NCBI GenBank assembly: GCA_964562375.1
Contig: CAZLSW010000003.1
Span: forward strand, 22,451 to 86,450
Direction: 5' to 3'
DNA from: JAJPXC01 sp964562375
Lineage (GTDB): Bacteria; Bacteroidota; Bacteroidia; Bacteroidales; Muribaculaceae
DNA length: 64,000 nt
The translations under genes were made by a program, and so were the position numbers. This document shows positions 15,379 to 24,568 of this stretch, piece after piece. Position 1 is the stretch's first letter. Every line of letters begins with the position of its first letter. The notes below the pieces were generated by a model. It worked only from the letters and a program-made list of their open reading frames with translations, did not search any database and was not told where the DNA came from.

Positions 15379-18300
15379 AGGGCGGTGAATTTGCAGTATT
15401 TGCAGGAACTCTTGCGGTCGTCGAGGTCGGGGGCCTGGGTGAAGGGGATTTCGGGGTCGAAGAGCTCGGCGAGTTTTTTGCCCAATTCCTCTTTGTATCG
15501 GTCGAGGAATTTGCGGTAGTCGAGCACGGGGTCGTAAACTGATTTGTTGGACGTTGATCTCTCGGGGTTGTAGAAACCAATCGGAGCGTTGCTTTCGCCG
15601 AGACCTTTAGCGATGTCGCTGGTTTTGTAGAGGGTGGGGCGGATGGGCAACTTCTTGATAGCGGGGTCGGAGATTTCTTGGTCGTAAGCTAAAGCGTAGG
15701 CCATGAGCTGCATGGGCGCTTTCTTGGGGCGTTCCTCGGAGTTGTCGAAGAGTTGCGACCATTTGGCGTTGCGGTCGTCGGAGCCGGTTTTATAGTCGAC
15801 TATACGCAGGTAGGTTCCTTGTACTTCCCTGGTGTCCTCTTTTTTGAGTCCGGTGATAGTGTCTTGGAGAGATGCGATATCGATACGGTCGATAGAGCCT
15901 GACATGTTGATAGTGATATCGGGGGTAATTTGGTATTGCCCCCGGAATTTGTGCTCGGCATCGATCAATCGGAATTCGCCCAGCTCGCGGTCGTGTCGCA
16001 GGAGTTTCTGGATTACCTCCACCATCATTTTGCCAAGGAGATAGTCCTCCCCCTCAAGGGGATTGGAGCACAAGTGCTCGGGGCGCCGGCGGTAGATGTC
16101 GTTGACAGCCTGGGTGACGAGTCGCTCGATGAGGGAAGGGTTGGCCAGGGCCCGGTCGATTTTCTCGGGGGTGACGGTGACAGGCTTGAACGGGCGCTTG
16201 TGCTCATCCTTTACGAAATGTGACTGCCGCACGTGCCGGGGGTCGTCCATCAATTGGTAGATATTTTCGGCGACGTCGTGGATGATAGTGCCGTAGGTTC
16301 CCTCGTCCATGTAGCCCAGGAGCTCGTCGTCGGGCATATAGTTTTCGATATAGCTAAGGTACCATTCCAGTGGGCAGGAGAGGTATTTACTGAGCGCCGA
16401 CGGGGAGAAGTAGCGAGCCTTGTCACCCGGGGTGCGGAAAAGGTTGACCTGTTCCATAATCTTGGGTGTCTTTTCGATTGAAATAGGCGACACCTTGGGG
16501 GAGAAGAGCCGATAGCTTAGGTTGTGGAACTTGAGGTTCTTGGGATGGTAGACGTGGAGCAACTGGCTTACGTAGCGCGACACCTCGGCCGAGCGGATGC
16601 GGTCGGACATTGTGGAGTAGATCAGGGTTACTTTCTTGGGTCGCGCGATGAGGCGGTAGAAGTTGTAGGCGGTGATAGCCTCTTGGAATTCCATTGTGGC
16701 CATACCATAGCCGGCGCGGAGCGAATTGGGGATGAACGACGGGGAGAAGTGCTTACGAGGGAACGAGTTTTCGTTCATCGAGAGAATAATCAGGTGGTCG
16801 AAGTCGAGGCAGCGGGTTTCGAGCATGCCCATCACTTGCACCCCCTTGAGGGGCGTGCCCTCAAAGGGAATCTTCTCGGAAGCGACGAGTCGTTCGAGAA
16901 GACGGAATACGGTGTTTTGGTGGGAGATGGTAATTTTGTGGCGAAGTGTTAGAGTGTGTAGCTCCTCGACGCTGTTGATGTACCGCTTGATAAATGCGGC
17001 CTCGACGGGGTTGTCCTGGGGCTTTGCGAGCTTGTCCTGGAGCCAATAGAGGAGCCTGAGGATGTATTGGAACACTTGCTCGGCGTCCCCAAGGTCGGCT
17101 ATAGGGCTAAACAGCTCGGTGAGCTGGTATTGCTGGGCGAGCTCTTGCGCGGGGATGTTGTAGAGACGGTTTTTGTGGATATAAGCAACGATTTCCGCGG
17201 CCTTGTCGTGCTCGAGTGAACGCATAAGGGGATGGGAAAGGACGGCGATGATGTCCTCGTAGTAGAAATTGGTCACGCCGTTGGCCATTCGGCGTGAGCG
17301 CAGGTGGAGCGACACGATGTTCTGGATGAGCGACGCGATGGGAGTGTAACGCAGGGAGAAGCCCATGGTGATGTTTATATCCTTCACCGTGTCGGGGATA
17401 CTGTGTAGCAGGGGGATAAACATGTCCTCCTCGGGCAGGACTACGGCTGTGCGCAGGCCTTTTTCCTGATTGGGGACTTCGGGGTTGGCGATGAGGCTGG
17501 CGAGCGTTTCTCCGGCGACCTTGGCCATGCCCATAGTGCTGGGGACACCCACGACGTCGATGTCGGGGAAATCTGCTACTTTAGGCTCGGGGAGGTCGTA
17601 GATGGAGGGGAATTTCACGACCAGTTTTTTAAGGAAACGTGTAGCGTGGTTGGCCTCGTTGGCGAAAGCCGGGGAGGGGAGATCCCAGTAGAAATCGGCC
17701 AGGCCAAGGATGTGCATCCGTTCCATCACCATAATCTCGGATGTGGACAGTGCGTTGAATCCCACAAAAATATACCTCTTACAAGCGAAACGAGAGGCTT
17801 CCAGCTCTTTGAGTCGCTGCAAGGCGTCGCGGTACATCTTGCCGTCGTAGGTAAGGTGGTGGTCCTCAAGGTATTGGTGGAAAGCGTGGTATAAAGGGCC
17901 AAGTACTTCCCAAAGCTTCACGAAGGCTTGTTCTTGCTTGTGGGGGTTGTCCTCGGAAGGCTCGATGACGTGGCGCCAAAATTCGTCAACCACTTGCAGG
18001 TTGTCGCCGGTTTCCCAGTACTCGCGGATTACGTCGATTTGTTCCTGTGTGAGGAAGTTGGAAGCGATTTCGCGTAGATTTTTGACGTTGGTGAAAAGCT
18101 GGTCGGCGTCCACCAGGTAACGGTCGACGTCGCTAAAATCGCTTATGAGCACGTCTCCCCAATGCTGGAATCGGTCAAATTCCAGGGGCTCCATATCGGG
18201 ACGCTCATCGAGGATCTTGCGATAGAGATTGTAAAGGATGAAGAGCAGCTCGATGCGGGAGGCGGGGTCGTCGTCGACCAGCGACATCATGAAATCGGTG

Positions 18301-18467
18301 ATGGTGACGGTTTGGGGCTGAAGCATCGTGCGTGGAGCTAGCTCGCCCAGGTAATGGCTGAAGAACTTGGCGCTGCGCTTGTTGGGGAACACAAAGCAGA
18401 AGTCGACGAGCTCGGGGCCTTCCTTCTGTAGGTAAATTTGTGCTATTTGCTTAAGAAAAGGTTGCAT
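15366..18467 (-). CDS. AddB-like PD-(D/E)XK nuclease/inactivated helicase
   Basis: 1033 aa. The N-terminus VDFCFVFPNKRSAKFFSHYL corresponds to the degenerate helicase part of AddB-type proteins in Bacteroidetes. The C-terminal nuclease domain has an early cysteine (ALSKYLSCPLEWYL, ~700), the active-site strand GSIDRID followed by LRIVDYKTGSD, and a final C-x2-C-x5-C (CKYCKFTALC), the four cysteines expected to hold a 4Fe-4S cluster. Likely the second subunit of an AddAB recombination-repair nuclease; no addA is in the window. It lies between hemW (13 bp overlap) and holB (76 bp AT-rich gap with CTTTAAAG repeats). Confidence 0.85.
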   Translation of the reverse strand: MQPFLKQIAQIYLQKEGPELVDFCFVFPNKRSAKFFSHYLGELAPRTMLQPQTVTITDFMMSLVDDDPASRIELLFILYNLYRKILDERPDMEPLEFDRFQHWGDVLISDFSDVDRYLVDADQLFTNVKNLREIASNFLTQEQIDVIREYWETGDNLQVVDEFWRHVIEPSEDNPHKQEQAFVKLWEVLGPLYHAFHQYLEDHHLTYDGKMYRDALQRLKELEASRFACKRYIFVGFNALSTSEIMVMERMHILGLADFYWDLPSPAFANEANHATRFLKKLVVKFPSIYDLPEPKVADFPDIDVVGVPSTMGMAKVAGETLASLIANPEVPNQEKGLRTAVVLPEEDMFIPLLHSIPDTVKDINITMGFSLRYTPIASLIQNIVSLHLRSRRMANGVTNFYYEDIIAVLSHPLMRSLEHDKAAEIVAYIHKNRLYNIPAQELAQQYQLTELFSPIADLGDAEQVFQYILRLLYWLQDKLAKPQDNPVEAAFIKRYINSVEELHTLTLRHKITISHQNTVFRLLERLVASEKIPFEGTPLKGVQVMGMLETRCLDFDHLIILSMNENSFPRKHFSPSFIPNSLRAGYGMATMEFQEAITAYNFYRLIARPKKVTLIYSTMSDRIRSAEVSRYVSQLLHVYHPKNLKFHNLSYRLFSPKVSPISIEKTPKIMEQVNLFRTPGDKARYFSPSALSKYLSCPLEWYLSYIENYMPDDELLGYMDEGTYGTIIHDVAENIYQLMDDPRHVRQSHFVKDEHKRPFKPVTVTPEKIDRALANPSLIERLVTQAVNDIYRRRPEHLCSNPLEGEDYLLGKMMVEVIQKLLRHDRELGEFRLIDAEHKFRGQYQITPDITINMSGSIDRIDIASLQDTITGLKKEDTREVQGTYLRIVDYKTGSDDRNAKWSQLFDNSEERPKKAPMQLMAYALAYDQEISDPAIKKLPIRPTLYKTSDIAKGLGESNAPIGFYNPERSTSNKSVYDPVLDYRKFLDRYKEELGKKLAELFDPEIPFTQAPDLDDRKSSCKYCKFTALCRR

Positions 18468-18508
18468 CGAGGTAAATTCTTACAACATTAAATCTTTAAA
18501 TTGTTGAA

Positions 18509-18539
18509 TTTTAAAGCTTTAAAGCTTTAAAGCTTTAAG
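18509..18539. repeat. Octamer array (AAGCTTTA)x3, type E
   Basis: Tandem AAGCTTTA, itself palindromic (TAAAGCTTTA), between holB and the AddB-like gene. Preceded by ATCTTTAAATTG, a looser version. Confidence 0.8.
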
Positions 18540-18543
18540 AGTT

Positions 18544-19668
18544 TTAGGCTTTGATCATGATGATAGTTTTGACGGCGAAGTCGAAGAACACGATTTTGGC
18601 GTTGGCGTTGCCGGCGATGTCGATAATGGCTTGGTCGATTTCGCGCTCGAGGGAGAGGACGTTGCGCTCGTTGATGAATCGGGCGAAGCGCTTGGAGAAA
18701 TCGGCCTCGTTGGCGTTTAGGTAAGAGATTGTGGGTTGTTGGAGGTTGTAGATAAAGTTCTCGCGCACAAGGCGTTGGCAGTAAGCGAGGAACTGCATCG
18801 CACCCTCACGTCCGGCCGCGGCCACGTCTTGGCTCCATTTCTTCAAGCCGGCCACGTCGCGCTGGTAGGCCAGTCGCATCAGTTGCTTGAACCATTCCAG
18901 GTGCTCGCGGTCGCGCGCCGAGAGGGAGATTTGTCGCTCGGCCTCGATAAGGCTCCCCTCGGAGAGGTGGGCGATTGCTCGTGCTTGGGATGTCTCCACG
19001 CCGCGTTGATCCACGAGCCATTGGGTCACTTGGTCGTCGCTCAAGGGACGCAGGGCCAGTCGTTGACAACGAGAGTAGATCGTGGGCAGGATTTTTCCCG
19101 GGGCATTGCTCACAAGCAAAAAGATTGTGTCCTCGTAAGGTTCCTCGATTAGCTTCAGCAACTTGTTGGCACACTGCTCGTTCATCCTTTCCGGGAGCCA
19201 CATGAGCACGATTTTGTAATCGGCTTCGTGGGATGTGAAGCTGAGCCGGCGGATCAGTTCTTGGCTTTCGTCGACGTAGATGACGGGTTGGCCGTCGGGT
19301 TTACCCAGGGCGACTTGCCAGCGGGAGAAATCCATGTAGGGATTTTGGGAGAGGAACTGGCGCCACTCGGCGCTGTAGTCGTCGCTAAGGGTCACCCCTC
19401 CCGAAGGGCGCTTCACCACTGGATAGGAGAAAAAAGTGTCGATATGGTTGAACGACTGGTGCTGTCGACAGGAAGGGCACTCGCCGCAGGAGTCGCCATC
19501 GTGACGGTTGCGGCAGTGGATATATTGCGCGGTGGCTCGTGCGAGGGCCATCTTGCCGATTCCGGGGCGACCCTCGATTAGAAGGGCGTGGGGGAAGCGG
19601 CCCGAGTCGACCATTTCGCGCAGGCGTTGTTTGGCGGTATCTTGTCCGGGGATGTCGGCGAATTTCAT
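18544..19668 (-). CDS. holB: DNA polymerase III delta prime subunit
   Basis: 374 aa clamp-loader ATPase-like subunit. Starts MKFADIPGQDTAKQRLREMV; the P-loop is GRPGIGKMALA, lacking the usual Ser/Thr after Lys, as in delta prime, which does not hydrolyse ATP. A zinc module is visible: C-x8-C-x2-C-x2-C (CRNRHDGDSCGECPSC). ANKLLKLIEEPYEDTIFLLVSN is the sensor 1 region. The ATG at 19668 overlaps the metF stop (ATGA); the frame upstream of it lies within metF and is not used. Confidence 0.92.
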   Translation of the reverse strand: MKFADIPGQDTAKQRLREMVDSGRFPHALLIEGRPGIGKMALARATAQYIHCRNRHDGDSCGECPSCRQHQSFNHIDTFFSYPVVKRPSGGVTLSDDYSAEWRQFLSQNPYMDFSRWQVALGKPDGQPVIYVDESQELIRRLSFTSHEADYKIVLMWLPERMNEQCANKLLKLIEEPYEDTIFLLVSNAPGKILPTIYSRCQRLALRPLSDDQVTQWLVDQRGVETSQARAIAHLSEGSLIEAERQISLSARDREHLEWFKQLMRLAYQRDVAGLKKWSQDVAAAGREGAMQFLAYCQRLVRENFIYNLQQPTISYLNANEADFSKRFARFINERNVLSLEREIDQAIIDIAGNANAKIVFFDFAVKTIIMIKA

Positions 19669-20633
19669 TCTCTGGGGAAAATGGCCTCGACCACGCGCAG
19701 CACGCTGGCGTTGGCGTTGTGGGTATAATAATGTATTGAGTTGAAGCCGTGGGCGATGAGGTCTTCGCTCTGTCGCTGGCACCACTCTACGCCCAACTCC
19801 TTAACCTCGGCGTCGCTGCGGCACTCCATCAGTCGCTTGGCAAGCTCCATGGGCATGTCGACCTTGAACACCTTGGGCAACAGGGTAATCTGGTTGAGGG
19901 TGGTCAACGGTTTCAGGGCGGGGATGATGGGCACGTTGATACCCATCGCGCGGCAGCGGTCGACATAGGAGTAGAATTTCTGGTTGTCGAAGAACATCTG
20001 CGTGGCGACGTAGCTTGCTCCGTTGTCGACCTTGCTTTTGAGCCACATCAGGTCCATCTCCATGTTGGGCGACTCCTCGTGTTTCTCGGGATATCCGGCC
20101 ACGCCGTAGTTGAACGGTGCCTCGGGCTGCATGTCCATTTTAGTGCCGTCGATGAACAGGCCGCGGTTGAAGTCGTTGATCTGTTGCTGGAGGTCGATGG
20201 CGTGGGCATGTCCGTCGGGATTGGGGATGAAACGGTTTTCGTGTTTGGCTTTGTCGCCGCGGAGCACAAAAAGGTTGTTGATACCCAGGAATGACAGATC
20301 GATCAGGGCGTACTCGGTTTCGATTTTGGAGTATCCCGAGCATATCATGTGGGGCACGGCAGGGATGTTGTAACGATGCTGGAGGGCGACGGCCACGGCC
20401 ACCGAGCCGGGACGGGCACGCTCGCTGATCTTACGGTAGAGGCCGTCGTCGGTGGTTTTGTACACCAGCTCGGAGCGGTGGGTGGTGATGTTGATGAAAC
20501 GCGGGCCGAAGGGCAGGAATTTGTCGATACCCTCGACGAGCTTGTTCAAGCCGCGCCCTTTCAGGGGGGGCAACACCTCGAGGGAGAAACCGGGCTTGTC
20601 GGCTCGGGCCAATATTTCAGGTACAGTAATCAT
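19665..20633 (-). CDS. metF: Methylenetetrahydrofolate reductase
   Basis: Reduces 5,10-methylene-THF to 5-methyl-THF for methionine synthesis, FAD-dependent TIM barrel. Seen: FSLEVLPPLKGRG (with the family Glu), INITTHRSE, VPHMICSGYSKIE, NLFVLRGDK, GASYVATQMFFDNQKFYSYVDRC. From ATG 20633 (MITVPEIL) it is 322 aa; a longer frame to 20693 includes the promoter and is rejected. The -7 element ends only 4 bp before this ATG, so the mRNA may be leaderless. Followed by holB with ATGA overlap. Confidence 0.95.
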   Translation of the reverse strand: MITVPEILARADKPGFSLEVLPPLKGRGLNKLVEGIDKFLPFGPRFINITTHRSELVYKTTDDGLYRKISERARPGSVAVAVALQHRYNIPAVPHMICSGYSKIETEYALIDLSFLGINNLFVLRGDKAKHENRFIPNPDGHAHAIDLQQQINDFNRGLFIDGTKMDMQPEAPFNYGVAGYPEKHEESPNMEMDLMWLKSKVDNGASYVATQMFFDNQKFYSYVDRCRAMGINVPIIPALKPLTTLNQITLLPKVFKVDMPMELAKRLMECRSDAEVKELGVEWCQRQSEDLIAHGFNSIHYYTHNANASVLRVVEAIFPRE

Positions 20634-20637
20634 AACG

Positions 20638-20645
20638 CAAAGATA
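20638..20645 (-). promoter_or_regulatory. -7 element abutting the metF start
   Basis: Minus strand TATCTTTG, a perfect TAnnTTTG, four bases before the ATG. Transcription would start at or within a few bases of the start codon. Confidence 0.55.
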
Positions 20646-20736
20646 CATAATTTCTACGAAATAAAAATGAAGAGGGGAGGAATTATGAACCAAGCGAGGG
20701 GTGAAATTGTATTTTATGTAAACGATTTCAACTATT

Positions 20737-21579
20737 ATGGGAAAGATAAAAATCTATTGGTTTCACTGCGGGCGCGTGAGGGTGTCCTCCAAGTTGCCCT
20801 ACGGTAATGGGAATTTCTTGGGTGCCTCGGGCTTCTTCACCCGCGCCGCCGATAAAGTGTGGCTCCCCGTATCGGCAATGTATATCGACCATCCCAAGGC
20901 GAAGGTGCTGGTGGATTGCGGCTGGCATCGCGACATGTCGCCGTCCAACACTTTTGATCGTAACGCCCAGATTTCCCACATGTCGATGCTCCTGTATATG
21001 GTAAATCAAGGCGTTGTGGGCAAGGGGCAGACAATCGCCGAGCAGTTGGCAAAGATCGGTGTCAAGGAGAGCGATTTGGATTATGTGCTGCTGTCCCACT
21101 TGGATTGCGACCATGTGTCGGGGCTGAAGATGGTGTCGAAGGCCAAAAACATATTGGTGTCGGAGCCTGAGTTGCGCTCGGCGTCGTATTGGCTCAACCG
21201 CTTCCGCTACACTCCGAGCATGTGGGCTGGAACGCAGATACGGCCGTTCCGCTTCGGCCGCACTGGTCATGGGCCGATGGACAAGAGCTACGACTTGCTT
21301 GGCGACGGCTCCATTGAACTTGTGTGGACCCCGGGCCATTCCAAGGGGCATTTCGCGACGAAAGTTACGGGCCATGGGGGCCGCTACATGCTCTATTACG
21401 GAGATGCCGGTTACGGACCGCGCTCGTGGCAGCAGATGGTGTTGCCGGGGTTGTGCGACGACCGAGGCCAGGCGCGGGCATCCCTGCAGTGGGTGCGCCA
21501 GGAGAGCCTCGAAGAGCATTGCGTGGCGTCGTTCGCCAACCATGACCTTTCGGCCGATCCCTGCGTAATCGAGCTGTAG
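20737..21579 (+). CDS. Metallo-beta-lactamase fold hydrolase (AHL-lactonase-like)
   Basis: 280 aa cytoplasmic protein. Metal site is seen in LLSHLDCDHVSG (HxDxDH), a further His in TPGHSKGHFATKV, Asp in YYGDAGYG and a late His in FANHDL. The arrangement and the N-terminal VLVDCGWH match the N-acyl-homoserine lactonase branch, but relatives have many substrates and quorum-signal hydrolysis is only a possibility. Divergent from metF; transcribed alone. Confidence 0.8.
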   Translation: MGKIKIYWFHCGRVRVSSKLPYGNGNFLGASGFFTRAADKVWLPVSAMYIDHPKAKVLVDCGWHRDMSPSNTFDRNAQISHMSMLLYMVNQGVVGKGQTIAEQLAKIGVKESDLDYVLLSHLDCDHVSGLKMVSKAKNILVSEPELRSASYWLNRFRYTPSMWAGTQIRPFRFGRTGHGPMDKSYDLLGDGSIELVWTPGHSKGHFATKVTGHGGRYMLYYGDAGYGPRSWQQMVLPGLCDDRGQARASLQWVRQESLEEHCVASFANHDLSADPCVIEL

Positions 21580-21596
21580 GGCTCTATAGAAAAATA

Positions 21597-21626
21597 TTGG
21601 CGTTTAACAAAAAAGTGTTATATTCG
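21597..21626 (+). promoter_or_regulatory. Promoter of the DUF4301 gene
   Basis: TTG at 21597-21599, 19 bp spacer, TATATTCG at 21619-21626. Confidence 0.6.
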
Positions 21627-21630
21627 CGTT

Positions 21631-21667
21631 ACACAATCTCGACAGAGGTTGTGTAATGCGATTTTTT
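21631..21667 (+). promoter_or_regulatory. Hairpin at the 5' end of the DUF4301 transcript
   Basis: ACACAATCTC (21631-21640), loop GACA, GAGGTTGTGT (21645-21654), ten pairs with one G-U, then a run of six T at 21662-21667 seven bases later. It starts where the transcript from the promoter above should start. Could stabilise the 5' end or attenuate transcription. Confidence 0.5.
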
Positions 21668-21711
21668 GTGTTTCAACCCTACTAATAATCAAAATAACCA
21701 ACACATTCATC

Positions 21712-23241
21712 ATGCTTAGCGAACACGACCGCGCGACCCTCGCGAAAAAGGGCATCTCGGAAGAGAAACTCAACGAACAACTAAAAAGATTCACTACCGG
21801 TTTCCCCTATATGCGCCTTGCGTCGTCGGCCAAGGTAGGTGCCGGCATCAAGGCGCTCAGCGACGAGGAGCAAGAAAAAGCCATCGACCGCTGGCACAAG
21901 TACCTTGAGGATGGTGGCGAGGTGGTCAAGATGGTGCCCGCGTCGGGTGCCGCGAGCCGCATGTTCAAGGCTCTATTCTCATTCGTTGAGGGTGAGGAGT
22001 CGCAACCCAAGGAGGACTCTCCCGTGGATCAGTTGTTGAAGGGTATCGACCGCACGCCGTTTCGCGACGAGCTGGAGGCCACTATGCTTCGATTGCACGG
22101 CTTGACAATCAAGGAGGCTCTGAAGAAGGGTCGCGCCAAGGACGTGATCGCGGCGCTTATTCTCCCGGAGGGGATGGGCTACGGCTCGCTTCCCAAGGGG
22201 CTTTTGCTGTTCCATCGTTATCAAGGCCAGCTGCCCCGCACTCCGCTGGAAGAGCAGATGGCCGAGGGTGCGCAGATGGCCAAGGGCCGCGACGGCGTTG
22301 TGAAACTCCATTTCACCGTTTCGCCCGATCATCGCAAACTGTTCACCGAGAAGATCGAGCAGGTGAAGCCGGAAATGGAGGTGCGTTTCGGCGTGAAATA
22401 CGACATCAGCTTGTCGGAGCAAAAGCCGTCGACCGACACCGTGGCTGGCGCTGAGGATGGCACGGCGTTCCGCGACGAGAACGGCGAGATGGTGTTCCGC
22501 CCCGGTGGTCACGGGGCTCTGATCGAGAACCTTAACGACCTCGACTCGGCGGTGGTGTTCCTGAAAAATATCGACAACGTAGTGCCCGACTCGCGCCGCG
22601 ACGACACCATTCGTTACAAGGAGGTGCTCGGTGGCTACCTGATTGAGGTGCACGACAAGATTGCCCAATACTTGGGCATGCTCAATACGGGCAAGTACAC
22701 GATCAACGACCTGCGCGAGATGATCGCCTTCATGCACGACGTGCTGTGCATCCGTGATGAGAAGATGAAGTCGCTGGAGGACGCCGAGTTGGCCCTTTAC
22801 ATCAAGTCGAAGCTTGATCGACCCCTGCGCGTGTGCGGCATGGTGAAGAACGAGGGTGAGCCAGGTGGAGGCCCGTTCATCGCTTACAACCCCGATGGCT
22901 CCACGTCGCCCCAAATCCTGGAGAGTACCCAGATCGATCCGGCCAATGCGGAGGCGATGGCGATGATGCGCGAGGCTACCCACTTCAATCCCGTCGACCT
23001 CGTGTGCTACATCAAGGACGTTAACGGCAAGAAGTACGACCTGCCGTCGCACGTCGACCCCGATGCCGGGTTCATCTCGTCGAAGAGCTACCACGGTCGC
23101 GAGCTGAAAGCGTTGGAGCTCCCCGGCTTGTGGAACGGAGCGATGAGCGACTGGAACACAGTGTTCGTGGAGGTGCCAATCACGACGTTCAACCCGGTGA
23201 AGACTGTCAACGACCTGCTGAGACCGGTACATAACGCGTAA
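21712..23241 (+). CDS. DUF4301 family protein
   Basis: 509 aa from ATG 21712 (MLSEHDRATLAKKGI); a further-upstream ATG would begin inside the leader hairpin. The sequence KMVPASGAASRMFKALFSF and PKGLLLFHRY, HFTVSPDH, VVFLKNIDNVVPD and MVKNEGEPGGGPF is the conserved backbone of DUF4301, found across Bacteroidetes. Several glycine-rich and acidic motifs resemble those of nucleotide-sugar pyrophosphorylases, but no activity is assigned. Followed after 57 bp by tpiA, which has its own promoter. Confidence 0.88.
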   Translation: MLSEHDRATLAKKGISEEKLNEQLKRFTTGFPYMRLASSAKVGAGIKALSDEEQEKAIDRWHKYLEDGGEVVKMVPASGAASRMFKALFSFVEGEESQPKEDSPVDQLLKGIDRTPFRDELEATMLRLHGLTIKEALKKGRAKDVIAALILPEGMGYGSLPKGLLLFHRYQGQLPRTPLEEQMAEGAQMAKGRDGVVKLHFTVSPDHRKLFTEKIEQVKPEMEVRFGVKYDISLSEQKPSTDTVAGAEDGTAFRDENGEMVFRPGGHGALIENLNDLDSAVVFLKNIDNVVPDSRRDDTIRYKEVLGGYLIEVHDKIAQYLGMLNTGKYTINDLREMIAFMHDVLCIRDEKMKSLEDAELALYIKSKLDRPLRVCGMVKNEGEPGGGPFIAYNPDGSTSPQILESTQIDPANAEAMAMMREATHFNPVDLVCYIKDVNGKKYDLPSHVDPDAGFISSKSYHGRELKALELPGLWNGAMSDWNTVFVEVPITTFNPVKTVNDLLRPVHNA

Positions 23242-23258
23242 GATTAAAAACTTTTTTG

Positions 23259-23266
23259 TAACTTCG
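23259..23266 (+). promoter_or_regulatory. -7 element of tpiA
   Basis: TAACTTCG, 33 bp before the tpiA ATG; one mismatch to TAnnTTTG. Confidence 0.5.
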
Positions 23267-23298
23267 CGGTCGAGAAATCCATATAACATTATTTAGAT

Positions 23299-24057
23299 AT
23301 GAGAAAGAAAATTGTTGCCGGCAACTGGAAGATGAACACCACCCTTGAGGAGGGTGTGCAGTTGGCCAAGGAAGTGAACGAGGCTCTTGCCACAACCGAG
23401 AATCGCAAGTGTGACGTCGTTATATGCGTGCCTTTCACCCATCTGGCCATCATCAACCAGGTGATCGACAAGGATCGTCTGGGTCTTGGCGCCGAGAACT
23501 GCGCCGACCATCTGAAGGGCGCTTACACCGGCGAGGTATCGGCTCCCATGGTAGCCTCCACCGGTGCCAACTACGTGATTCTTGGCCACTCGGAGCGCCG
23601 TCAGTATTACGGAGAGACCCCCGAGATTCTCAAGACCAAGGTTAACCTCGCTCTCGAGGAGGGATTGACCCCCATCTTCTGTATCGGTGAGGTGCTCGAG
23701 CAGCGCGAGGATGGCAGCTATCTCGACGTGGTAAAGGCCCAAATCGAGGAGTCACTCTTCGATCTCGACGCTGAGCAGTTCGGTAAAATCATCCTGGCCT
23801 ACGAGCCCGTATGGGCAATCGGTACGGGCAAGACCGCTACCGACGACCAGGCACAGGAGATGCACGCGTTCATCCGCAAGGTGATCGCCGACAAGTATGG
23901 CAAGGAAGTGGCCGACAACACCTCGATCCTCTACGGTGGTTCGTGCAAGCCCTCCAACGCCGCTCAGCTGTTTGCGAAGCCCGACGTTGACGGCGGACTC
24001 ATCGGCGGTGCCTCCCTCAAGTGCGCCGACTTCATGGGTATCGTCAATGCGTTCTAA
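23299..24057 (+). CDS. tpiA: Triosephosphate isomerase
   Basis: 252 aa glycolytic TIM barrel interconverting dihydroxyacetone phosphate and glyceraldehyde 3-phosphate. Active-site residues: Lys in AGNWKMN (residues 7-13), His in ILGHSERR, Glu in AYEPVWAIGTG, phosphate loop LYGGSCKP and GGLIGGASL. Full length. First gene of tpiA-SPOR-folE; its end overlaps the next start by 11 bp. Confidence 0.98.
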   Translation: MRKKIVAGNWKMNTTLEEGVQLAKEVNEALATTENRKCDVVICVPFTHLAIINQVIDKDRLGLGAENCADHLKGAYTGEVSAPMVASTGANYVILGHSERRQYYGETPEILKTKVNLALEEGLTPIFCIGEVLEQREDGSYLDVVKAQIEESLFDLDAEQFGKIILAYEPVWAIGTGKTATDDQAQEMHAFIRKVIADKYGKEVADNTSILYGGSCKPSNAAQLFAKPDVDGGLIGGASLKCADFMGIVNAF

Positions 24058-24568
24058 CAACCTTTACCAGCGGGTACTGCCCGCTTTGGCCCTGTCATTT
24101 CTTCTCCCGGCTGTCGCTCCTCAGGCGTCGGCCGAGGAGGAGACGCAGGCCTCTATCACGATCATCGACCATTTGCAGGCCGATTCGATAATCACCGTCG
24201 AGTTGCCGGAGGGGCTTGAGGAACGCCTTGTGCGTCAAGAGGGAGCAGCGGAAAGCGCAGTCGCTTCATCCGAGACCAAGACTGGAACCACCCCGACGCG
24301 TGCCGCAGGTTACCGCGTGCAGGTGTACTCCGATGGTAATTCGCGTACGGCCAAGGCCGAGGCCTCGGCACGCGCCCGCAACATCTCGGCGCGACTGCCT
24401 CAATACCGTACCTACGTTGTGTACACCTCACCGTATTGGCGGTTGAAGGTGGGCGATTTCCGCACGCAAGCCGACGCGCAAGCCGCCGCCGACGAGATTC
24501 GTCACGCTTTCCCCGCTTACAGCAAGGAGGTGAGGGTGGTGCGCGACCGTATTTCCACTACCAAATGA
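24047..24568 (+). CDS. SPOR-domain secreted protein
   Basis: 173 aa. Start at ATG 24047 gives a signal peptide (MRSNNLYQRVLPALALSFL...APQASA) missed if the longer frame is used. A low-complexity linker is followed by a SPOR domain at ~95-170 (YRVQVYSDGNSRTAKAEASA ... YWRLKVGDFRTQADAQAAAD), a fold that binds denuded peptidoglycan at division sites. Translationally coupled to tpiA (11 bp overlap) and folE (ATGA overlap), a combination that reflects operon packing rather than a shared pathway. Confidence 0.85.
   Translation: MRSNNLYQRVLPALALSFLLPAVAPQASAEEETQASITIIDHLQADSIITVELPEGLEERLVRQEGAAESAVASSETKTGTTPTRAAGYRVQVYSDGNSRTAKAEASARARNISARLPQYRTYVVYTSPYWRLKVGDFRTQADAQAAADEIRHAFPAYSKEVRVVRDRISTTK

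Noticed and set aside
20737..21579. Quorum-quenching system
   Set aside because: AHL lactonase-like residues are present, but the family is broad and there is no signalling gene nearby.
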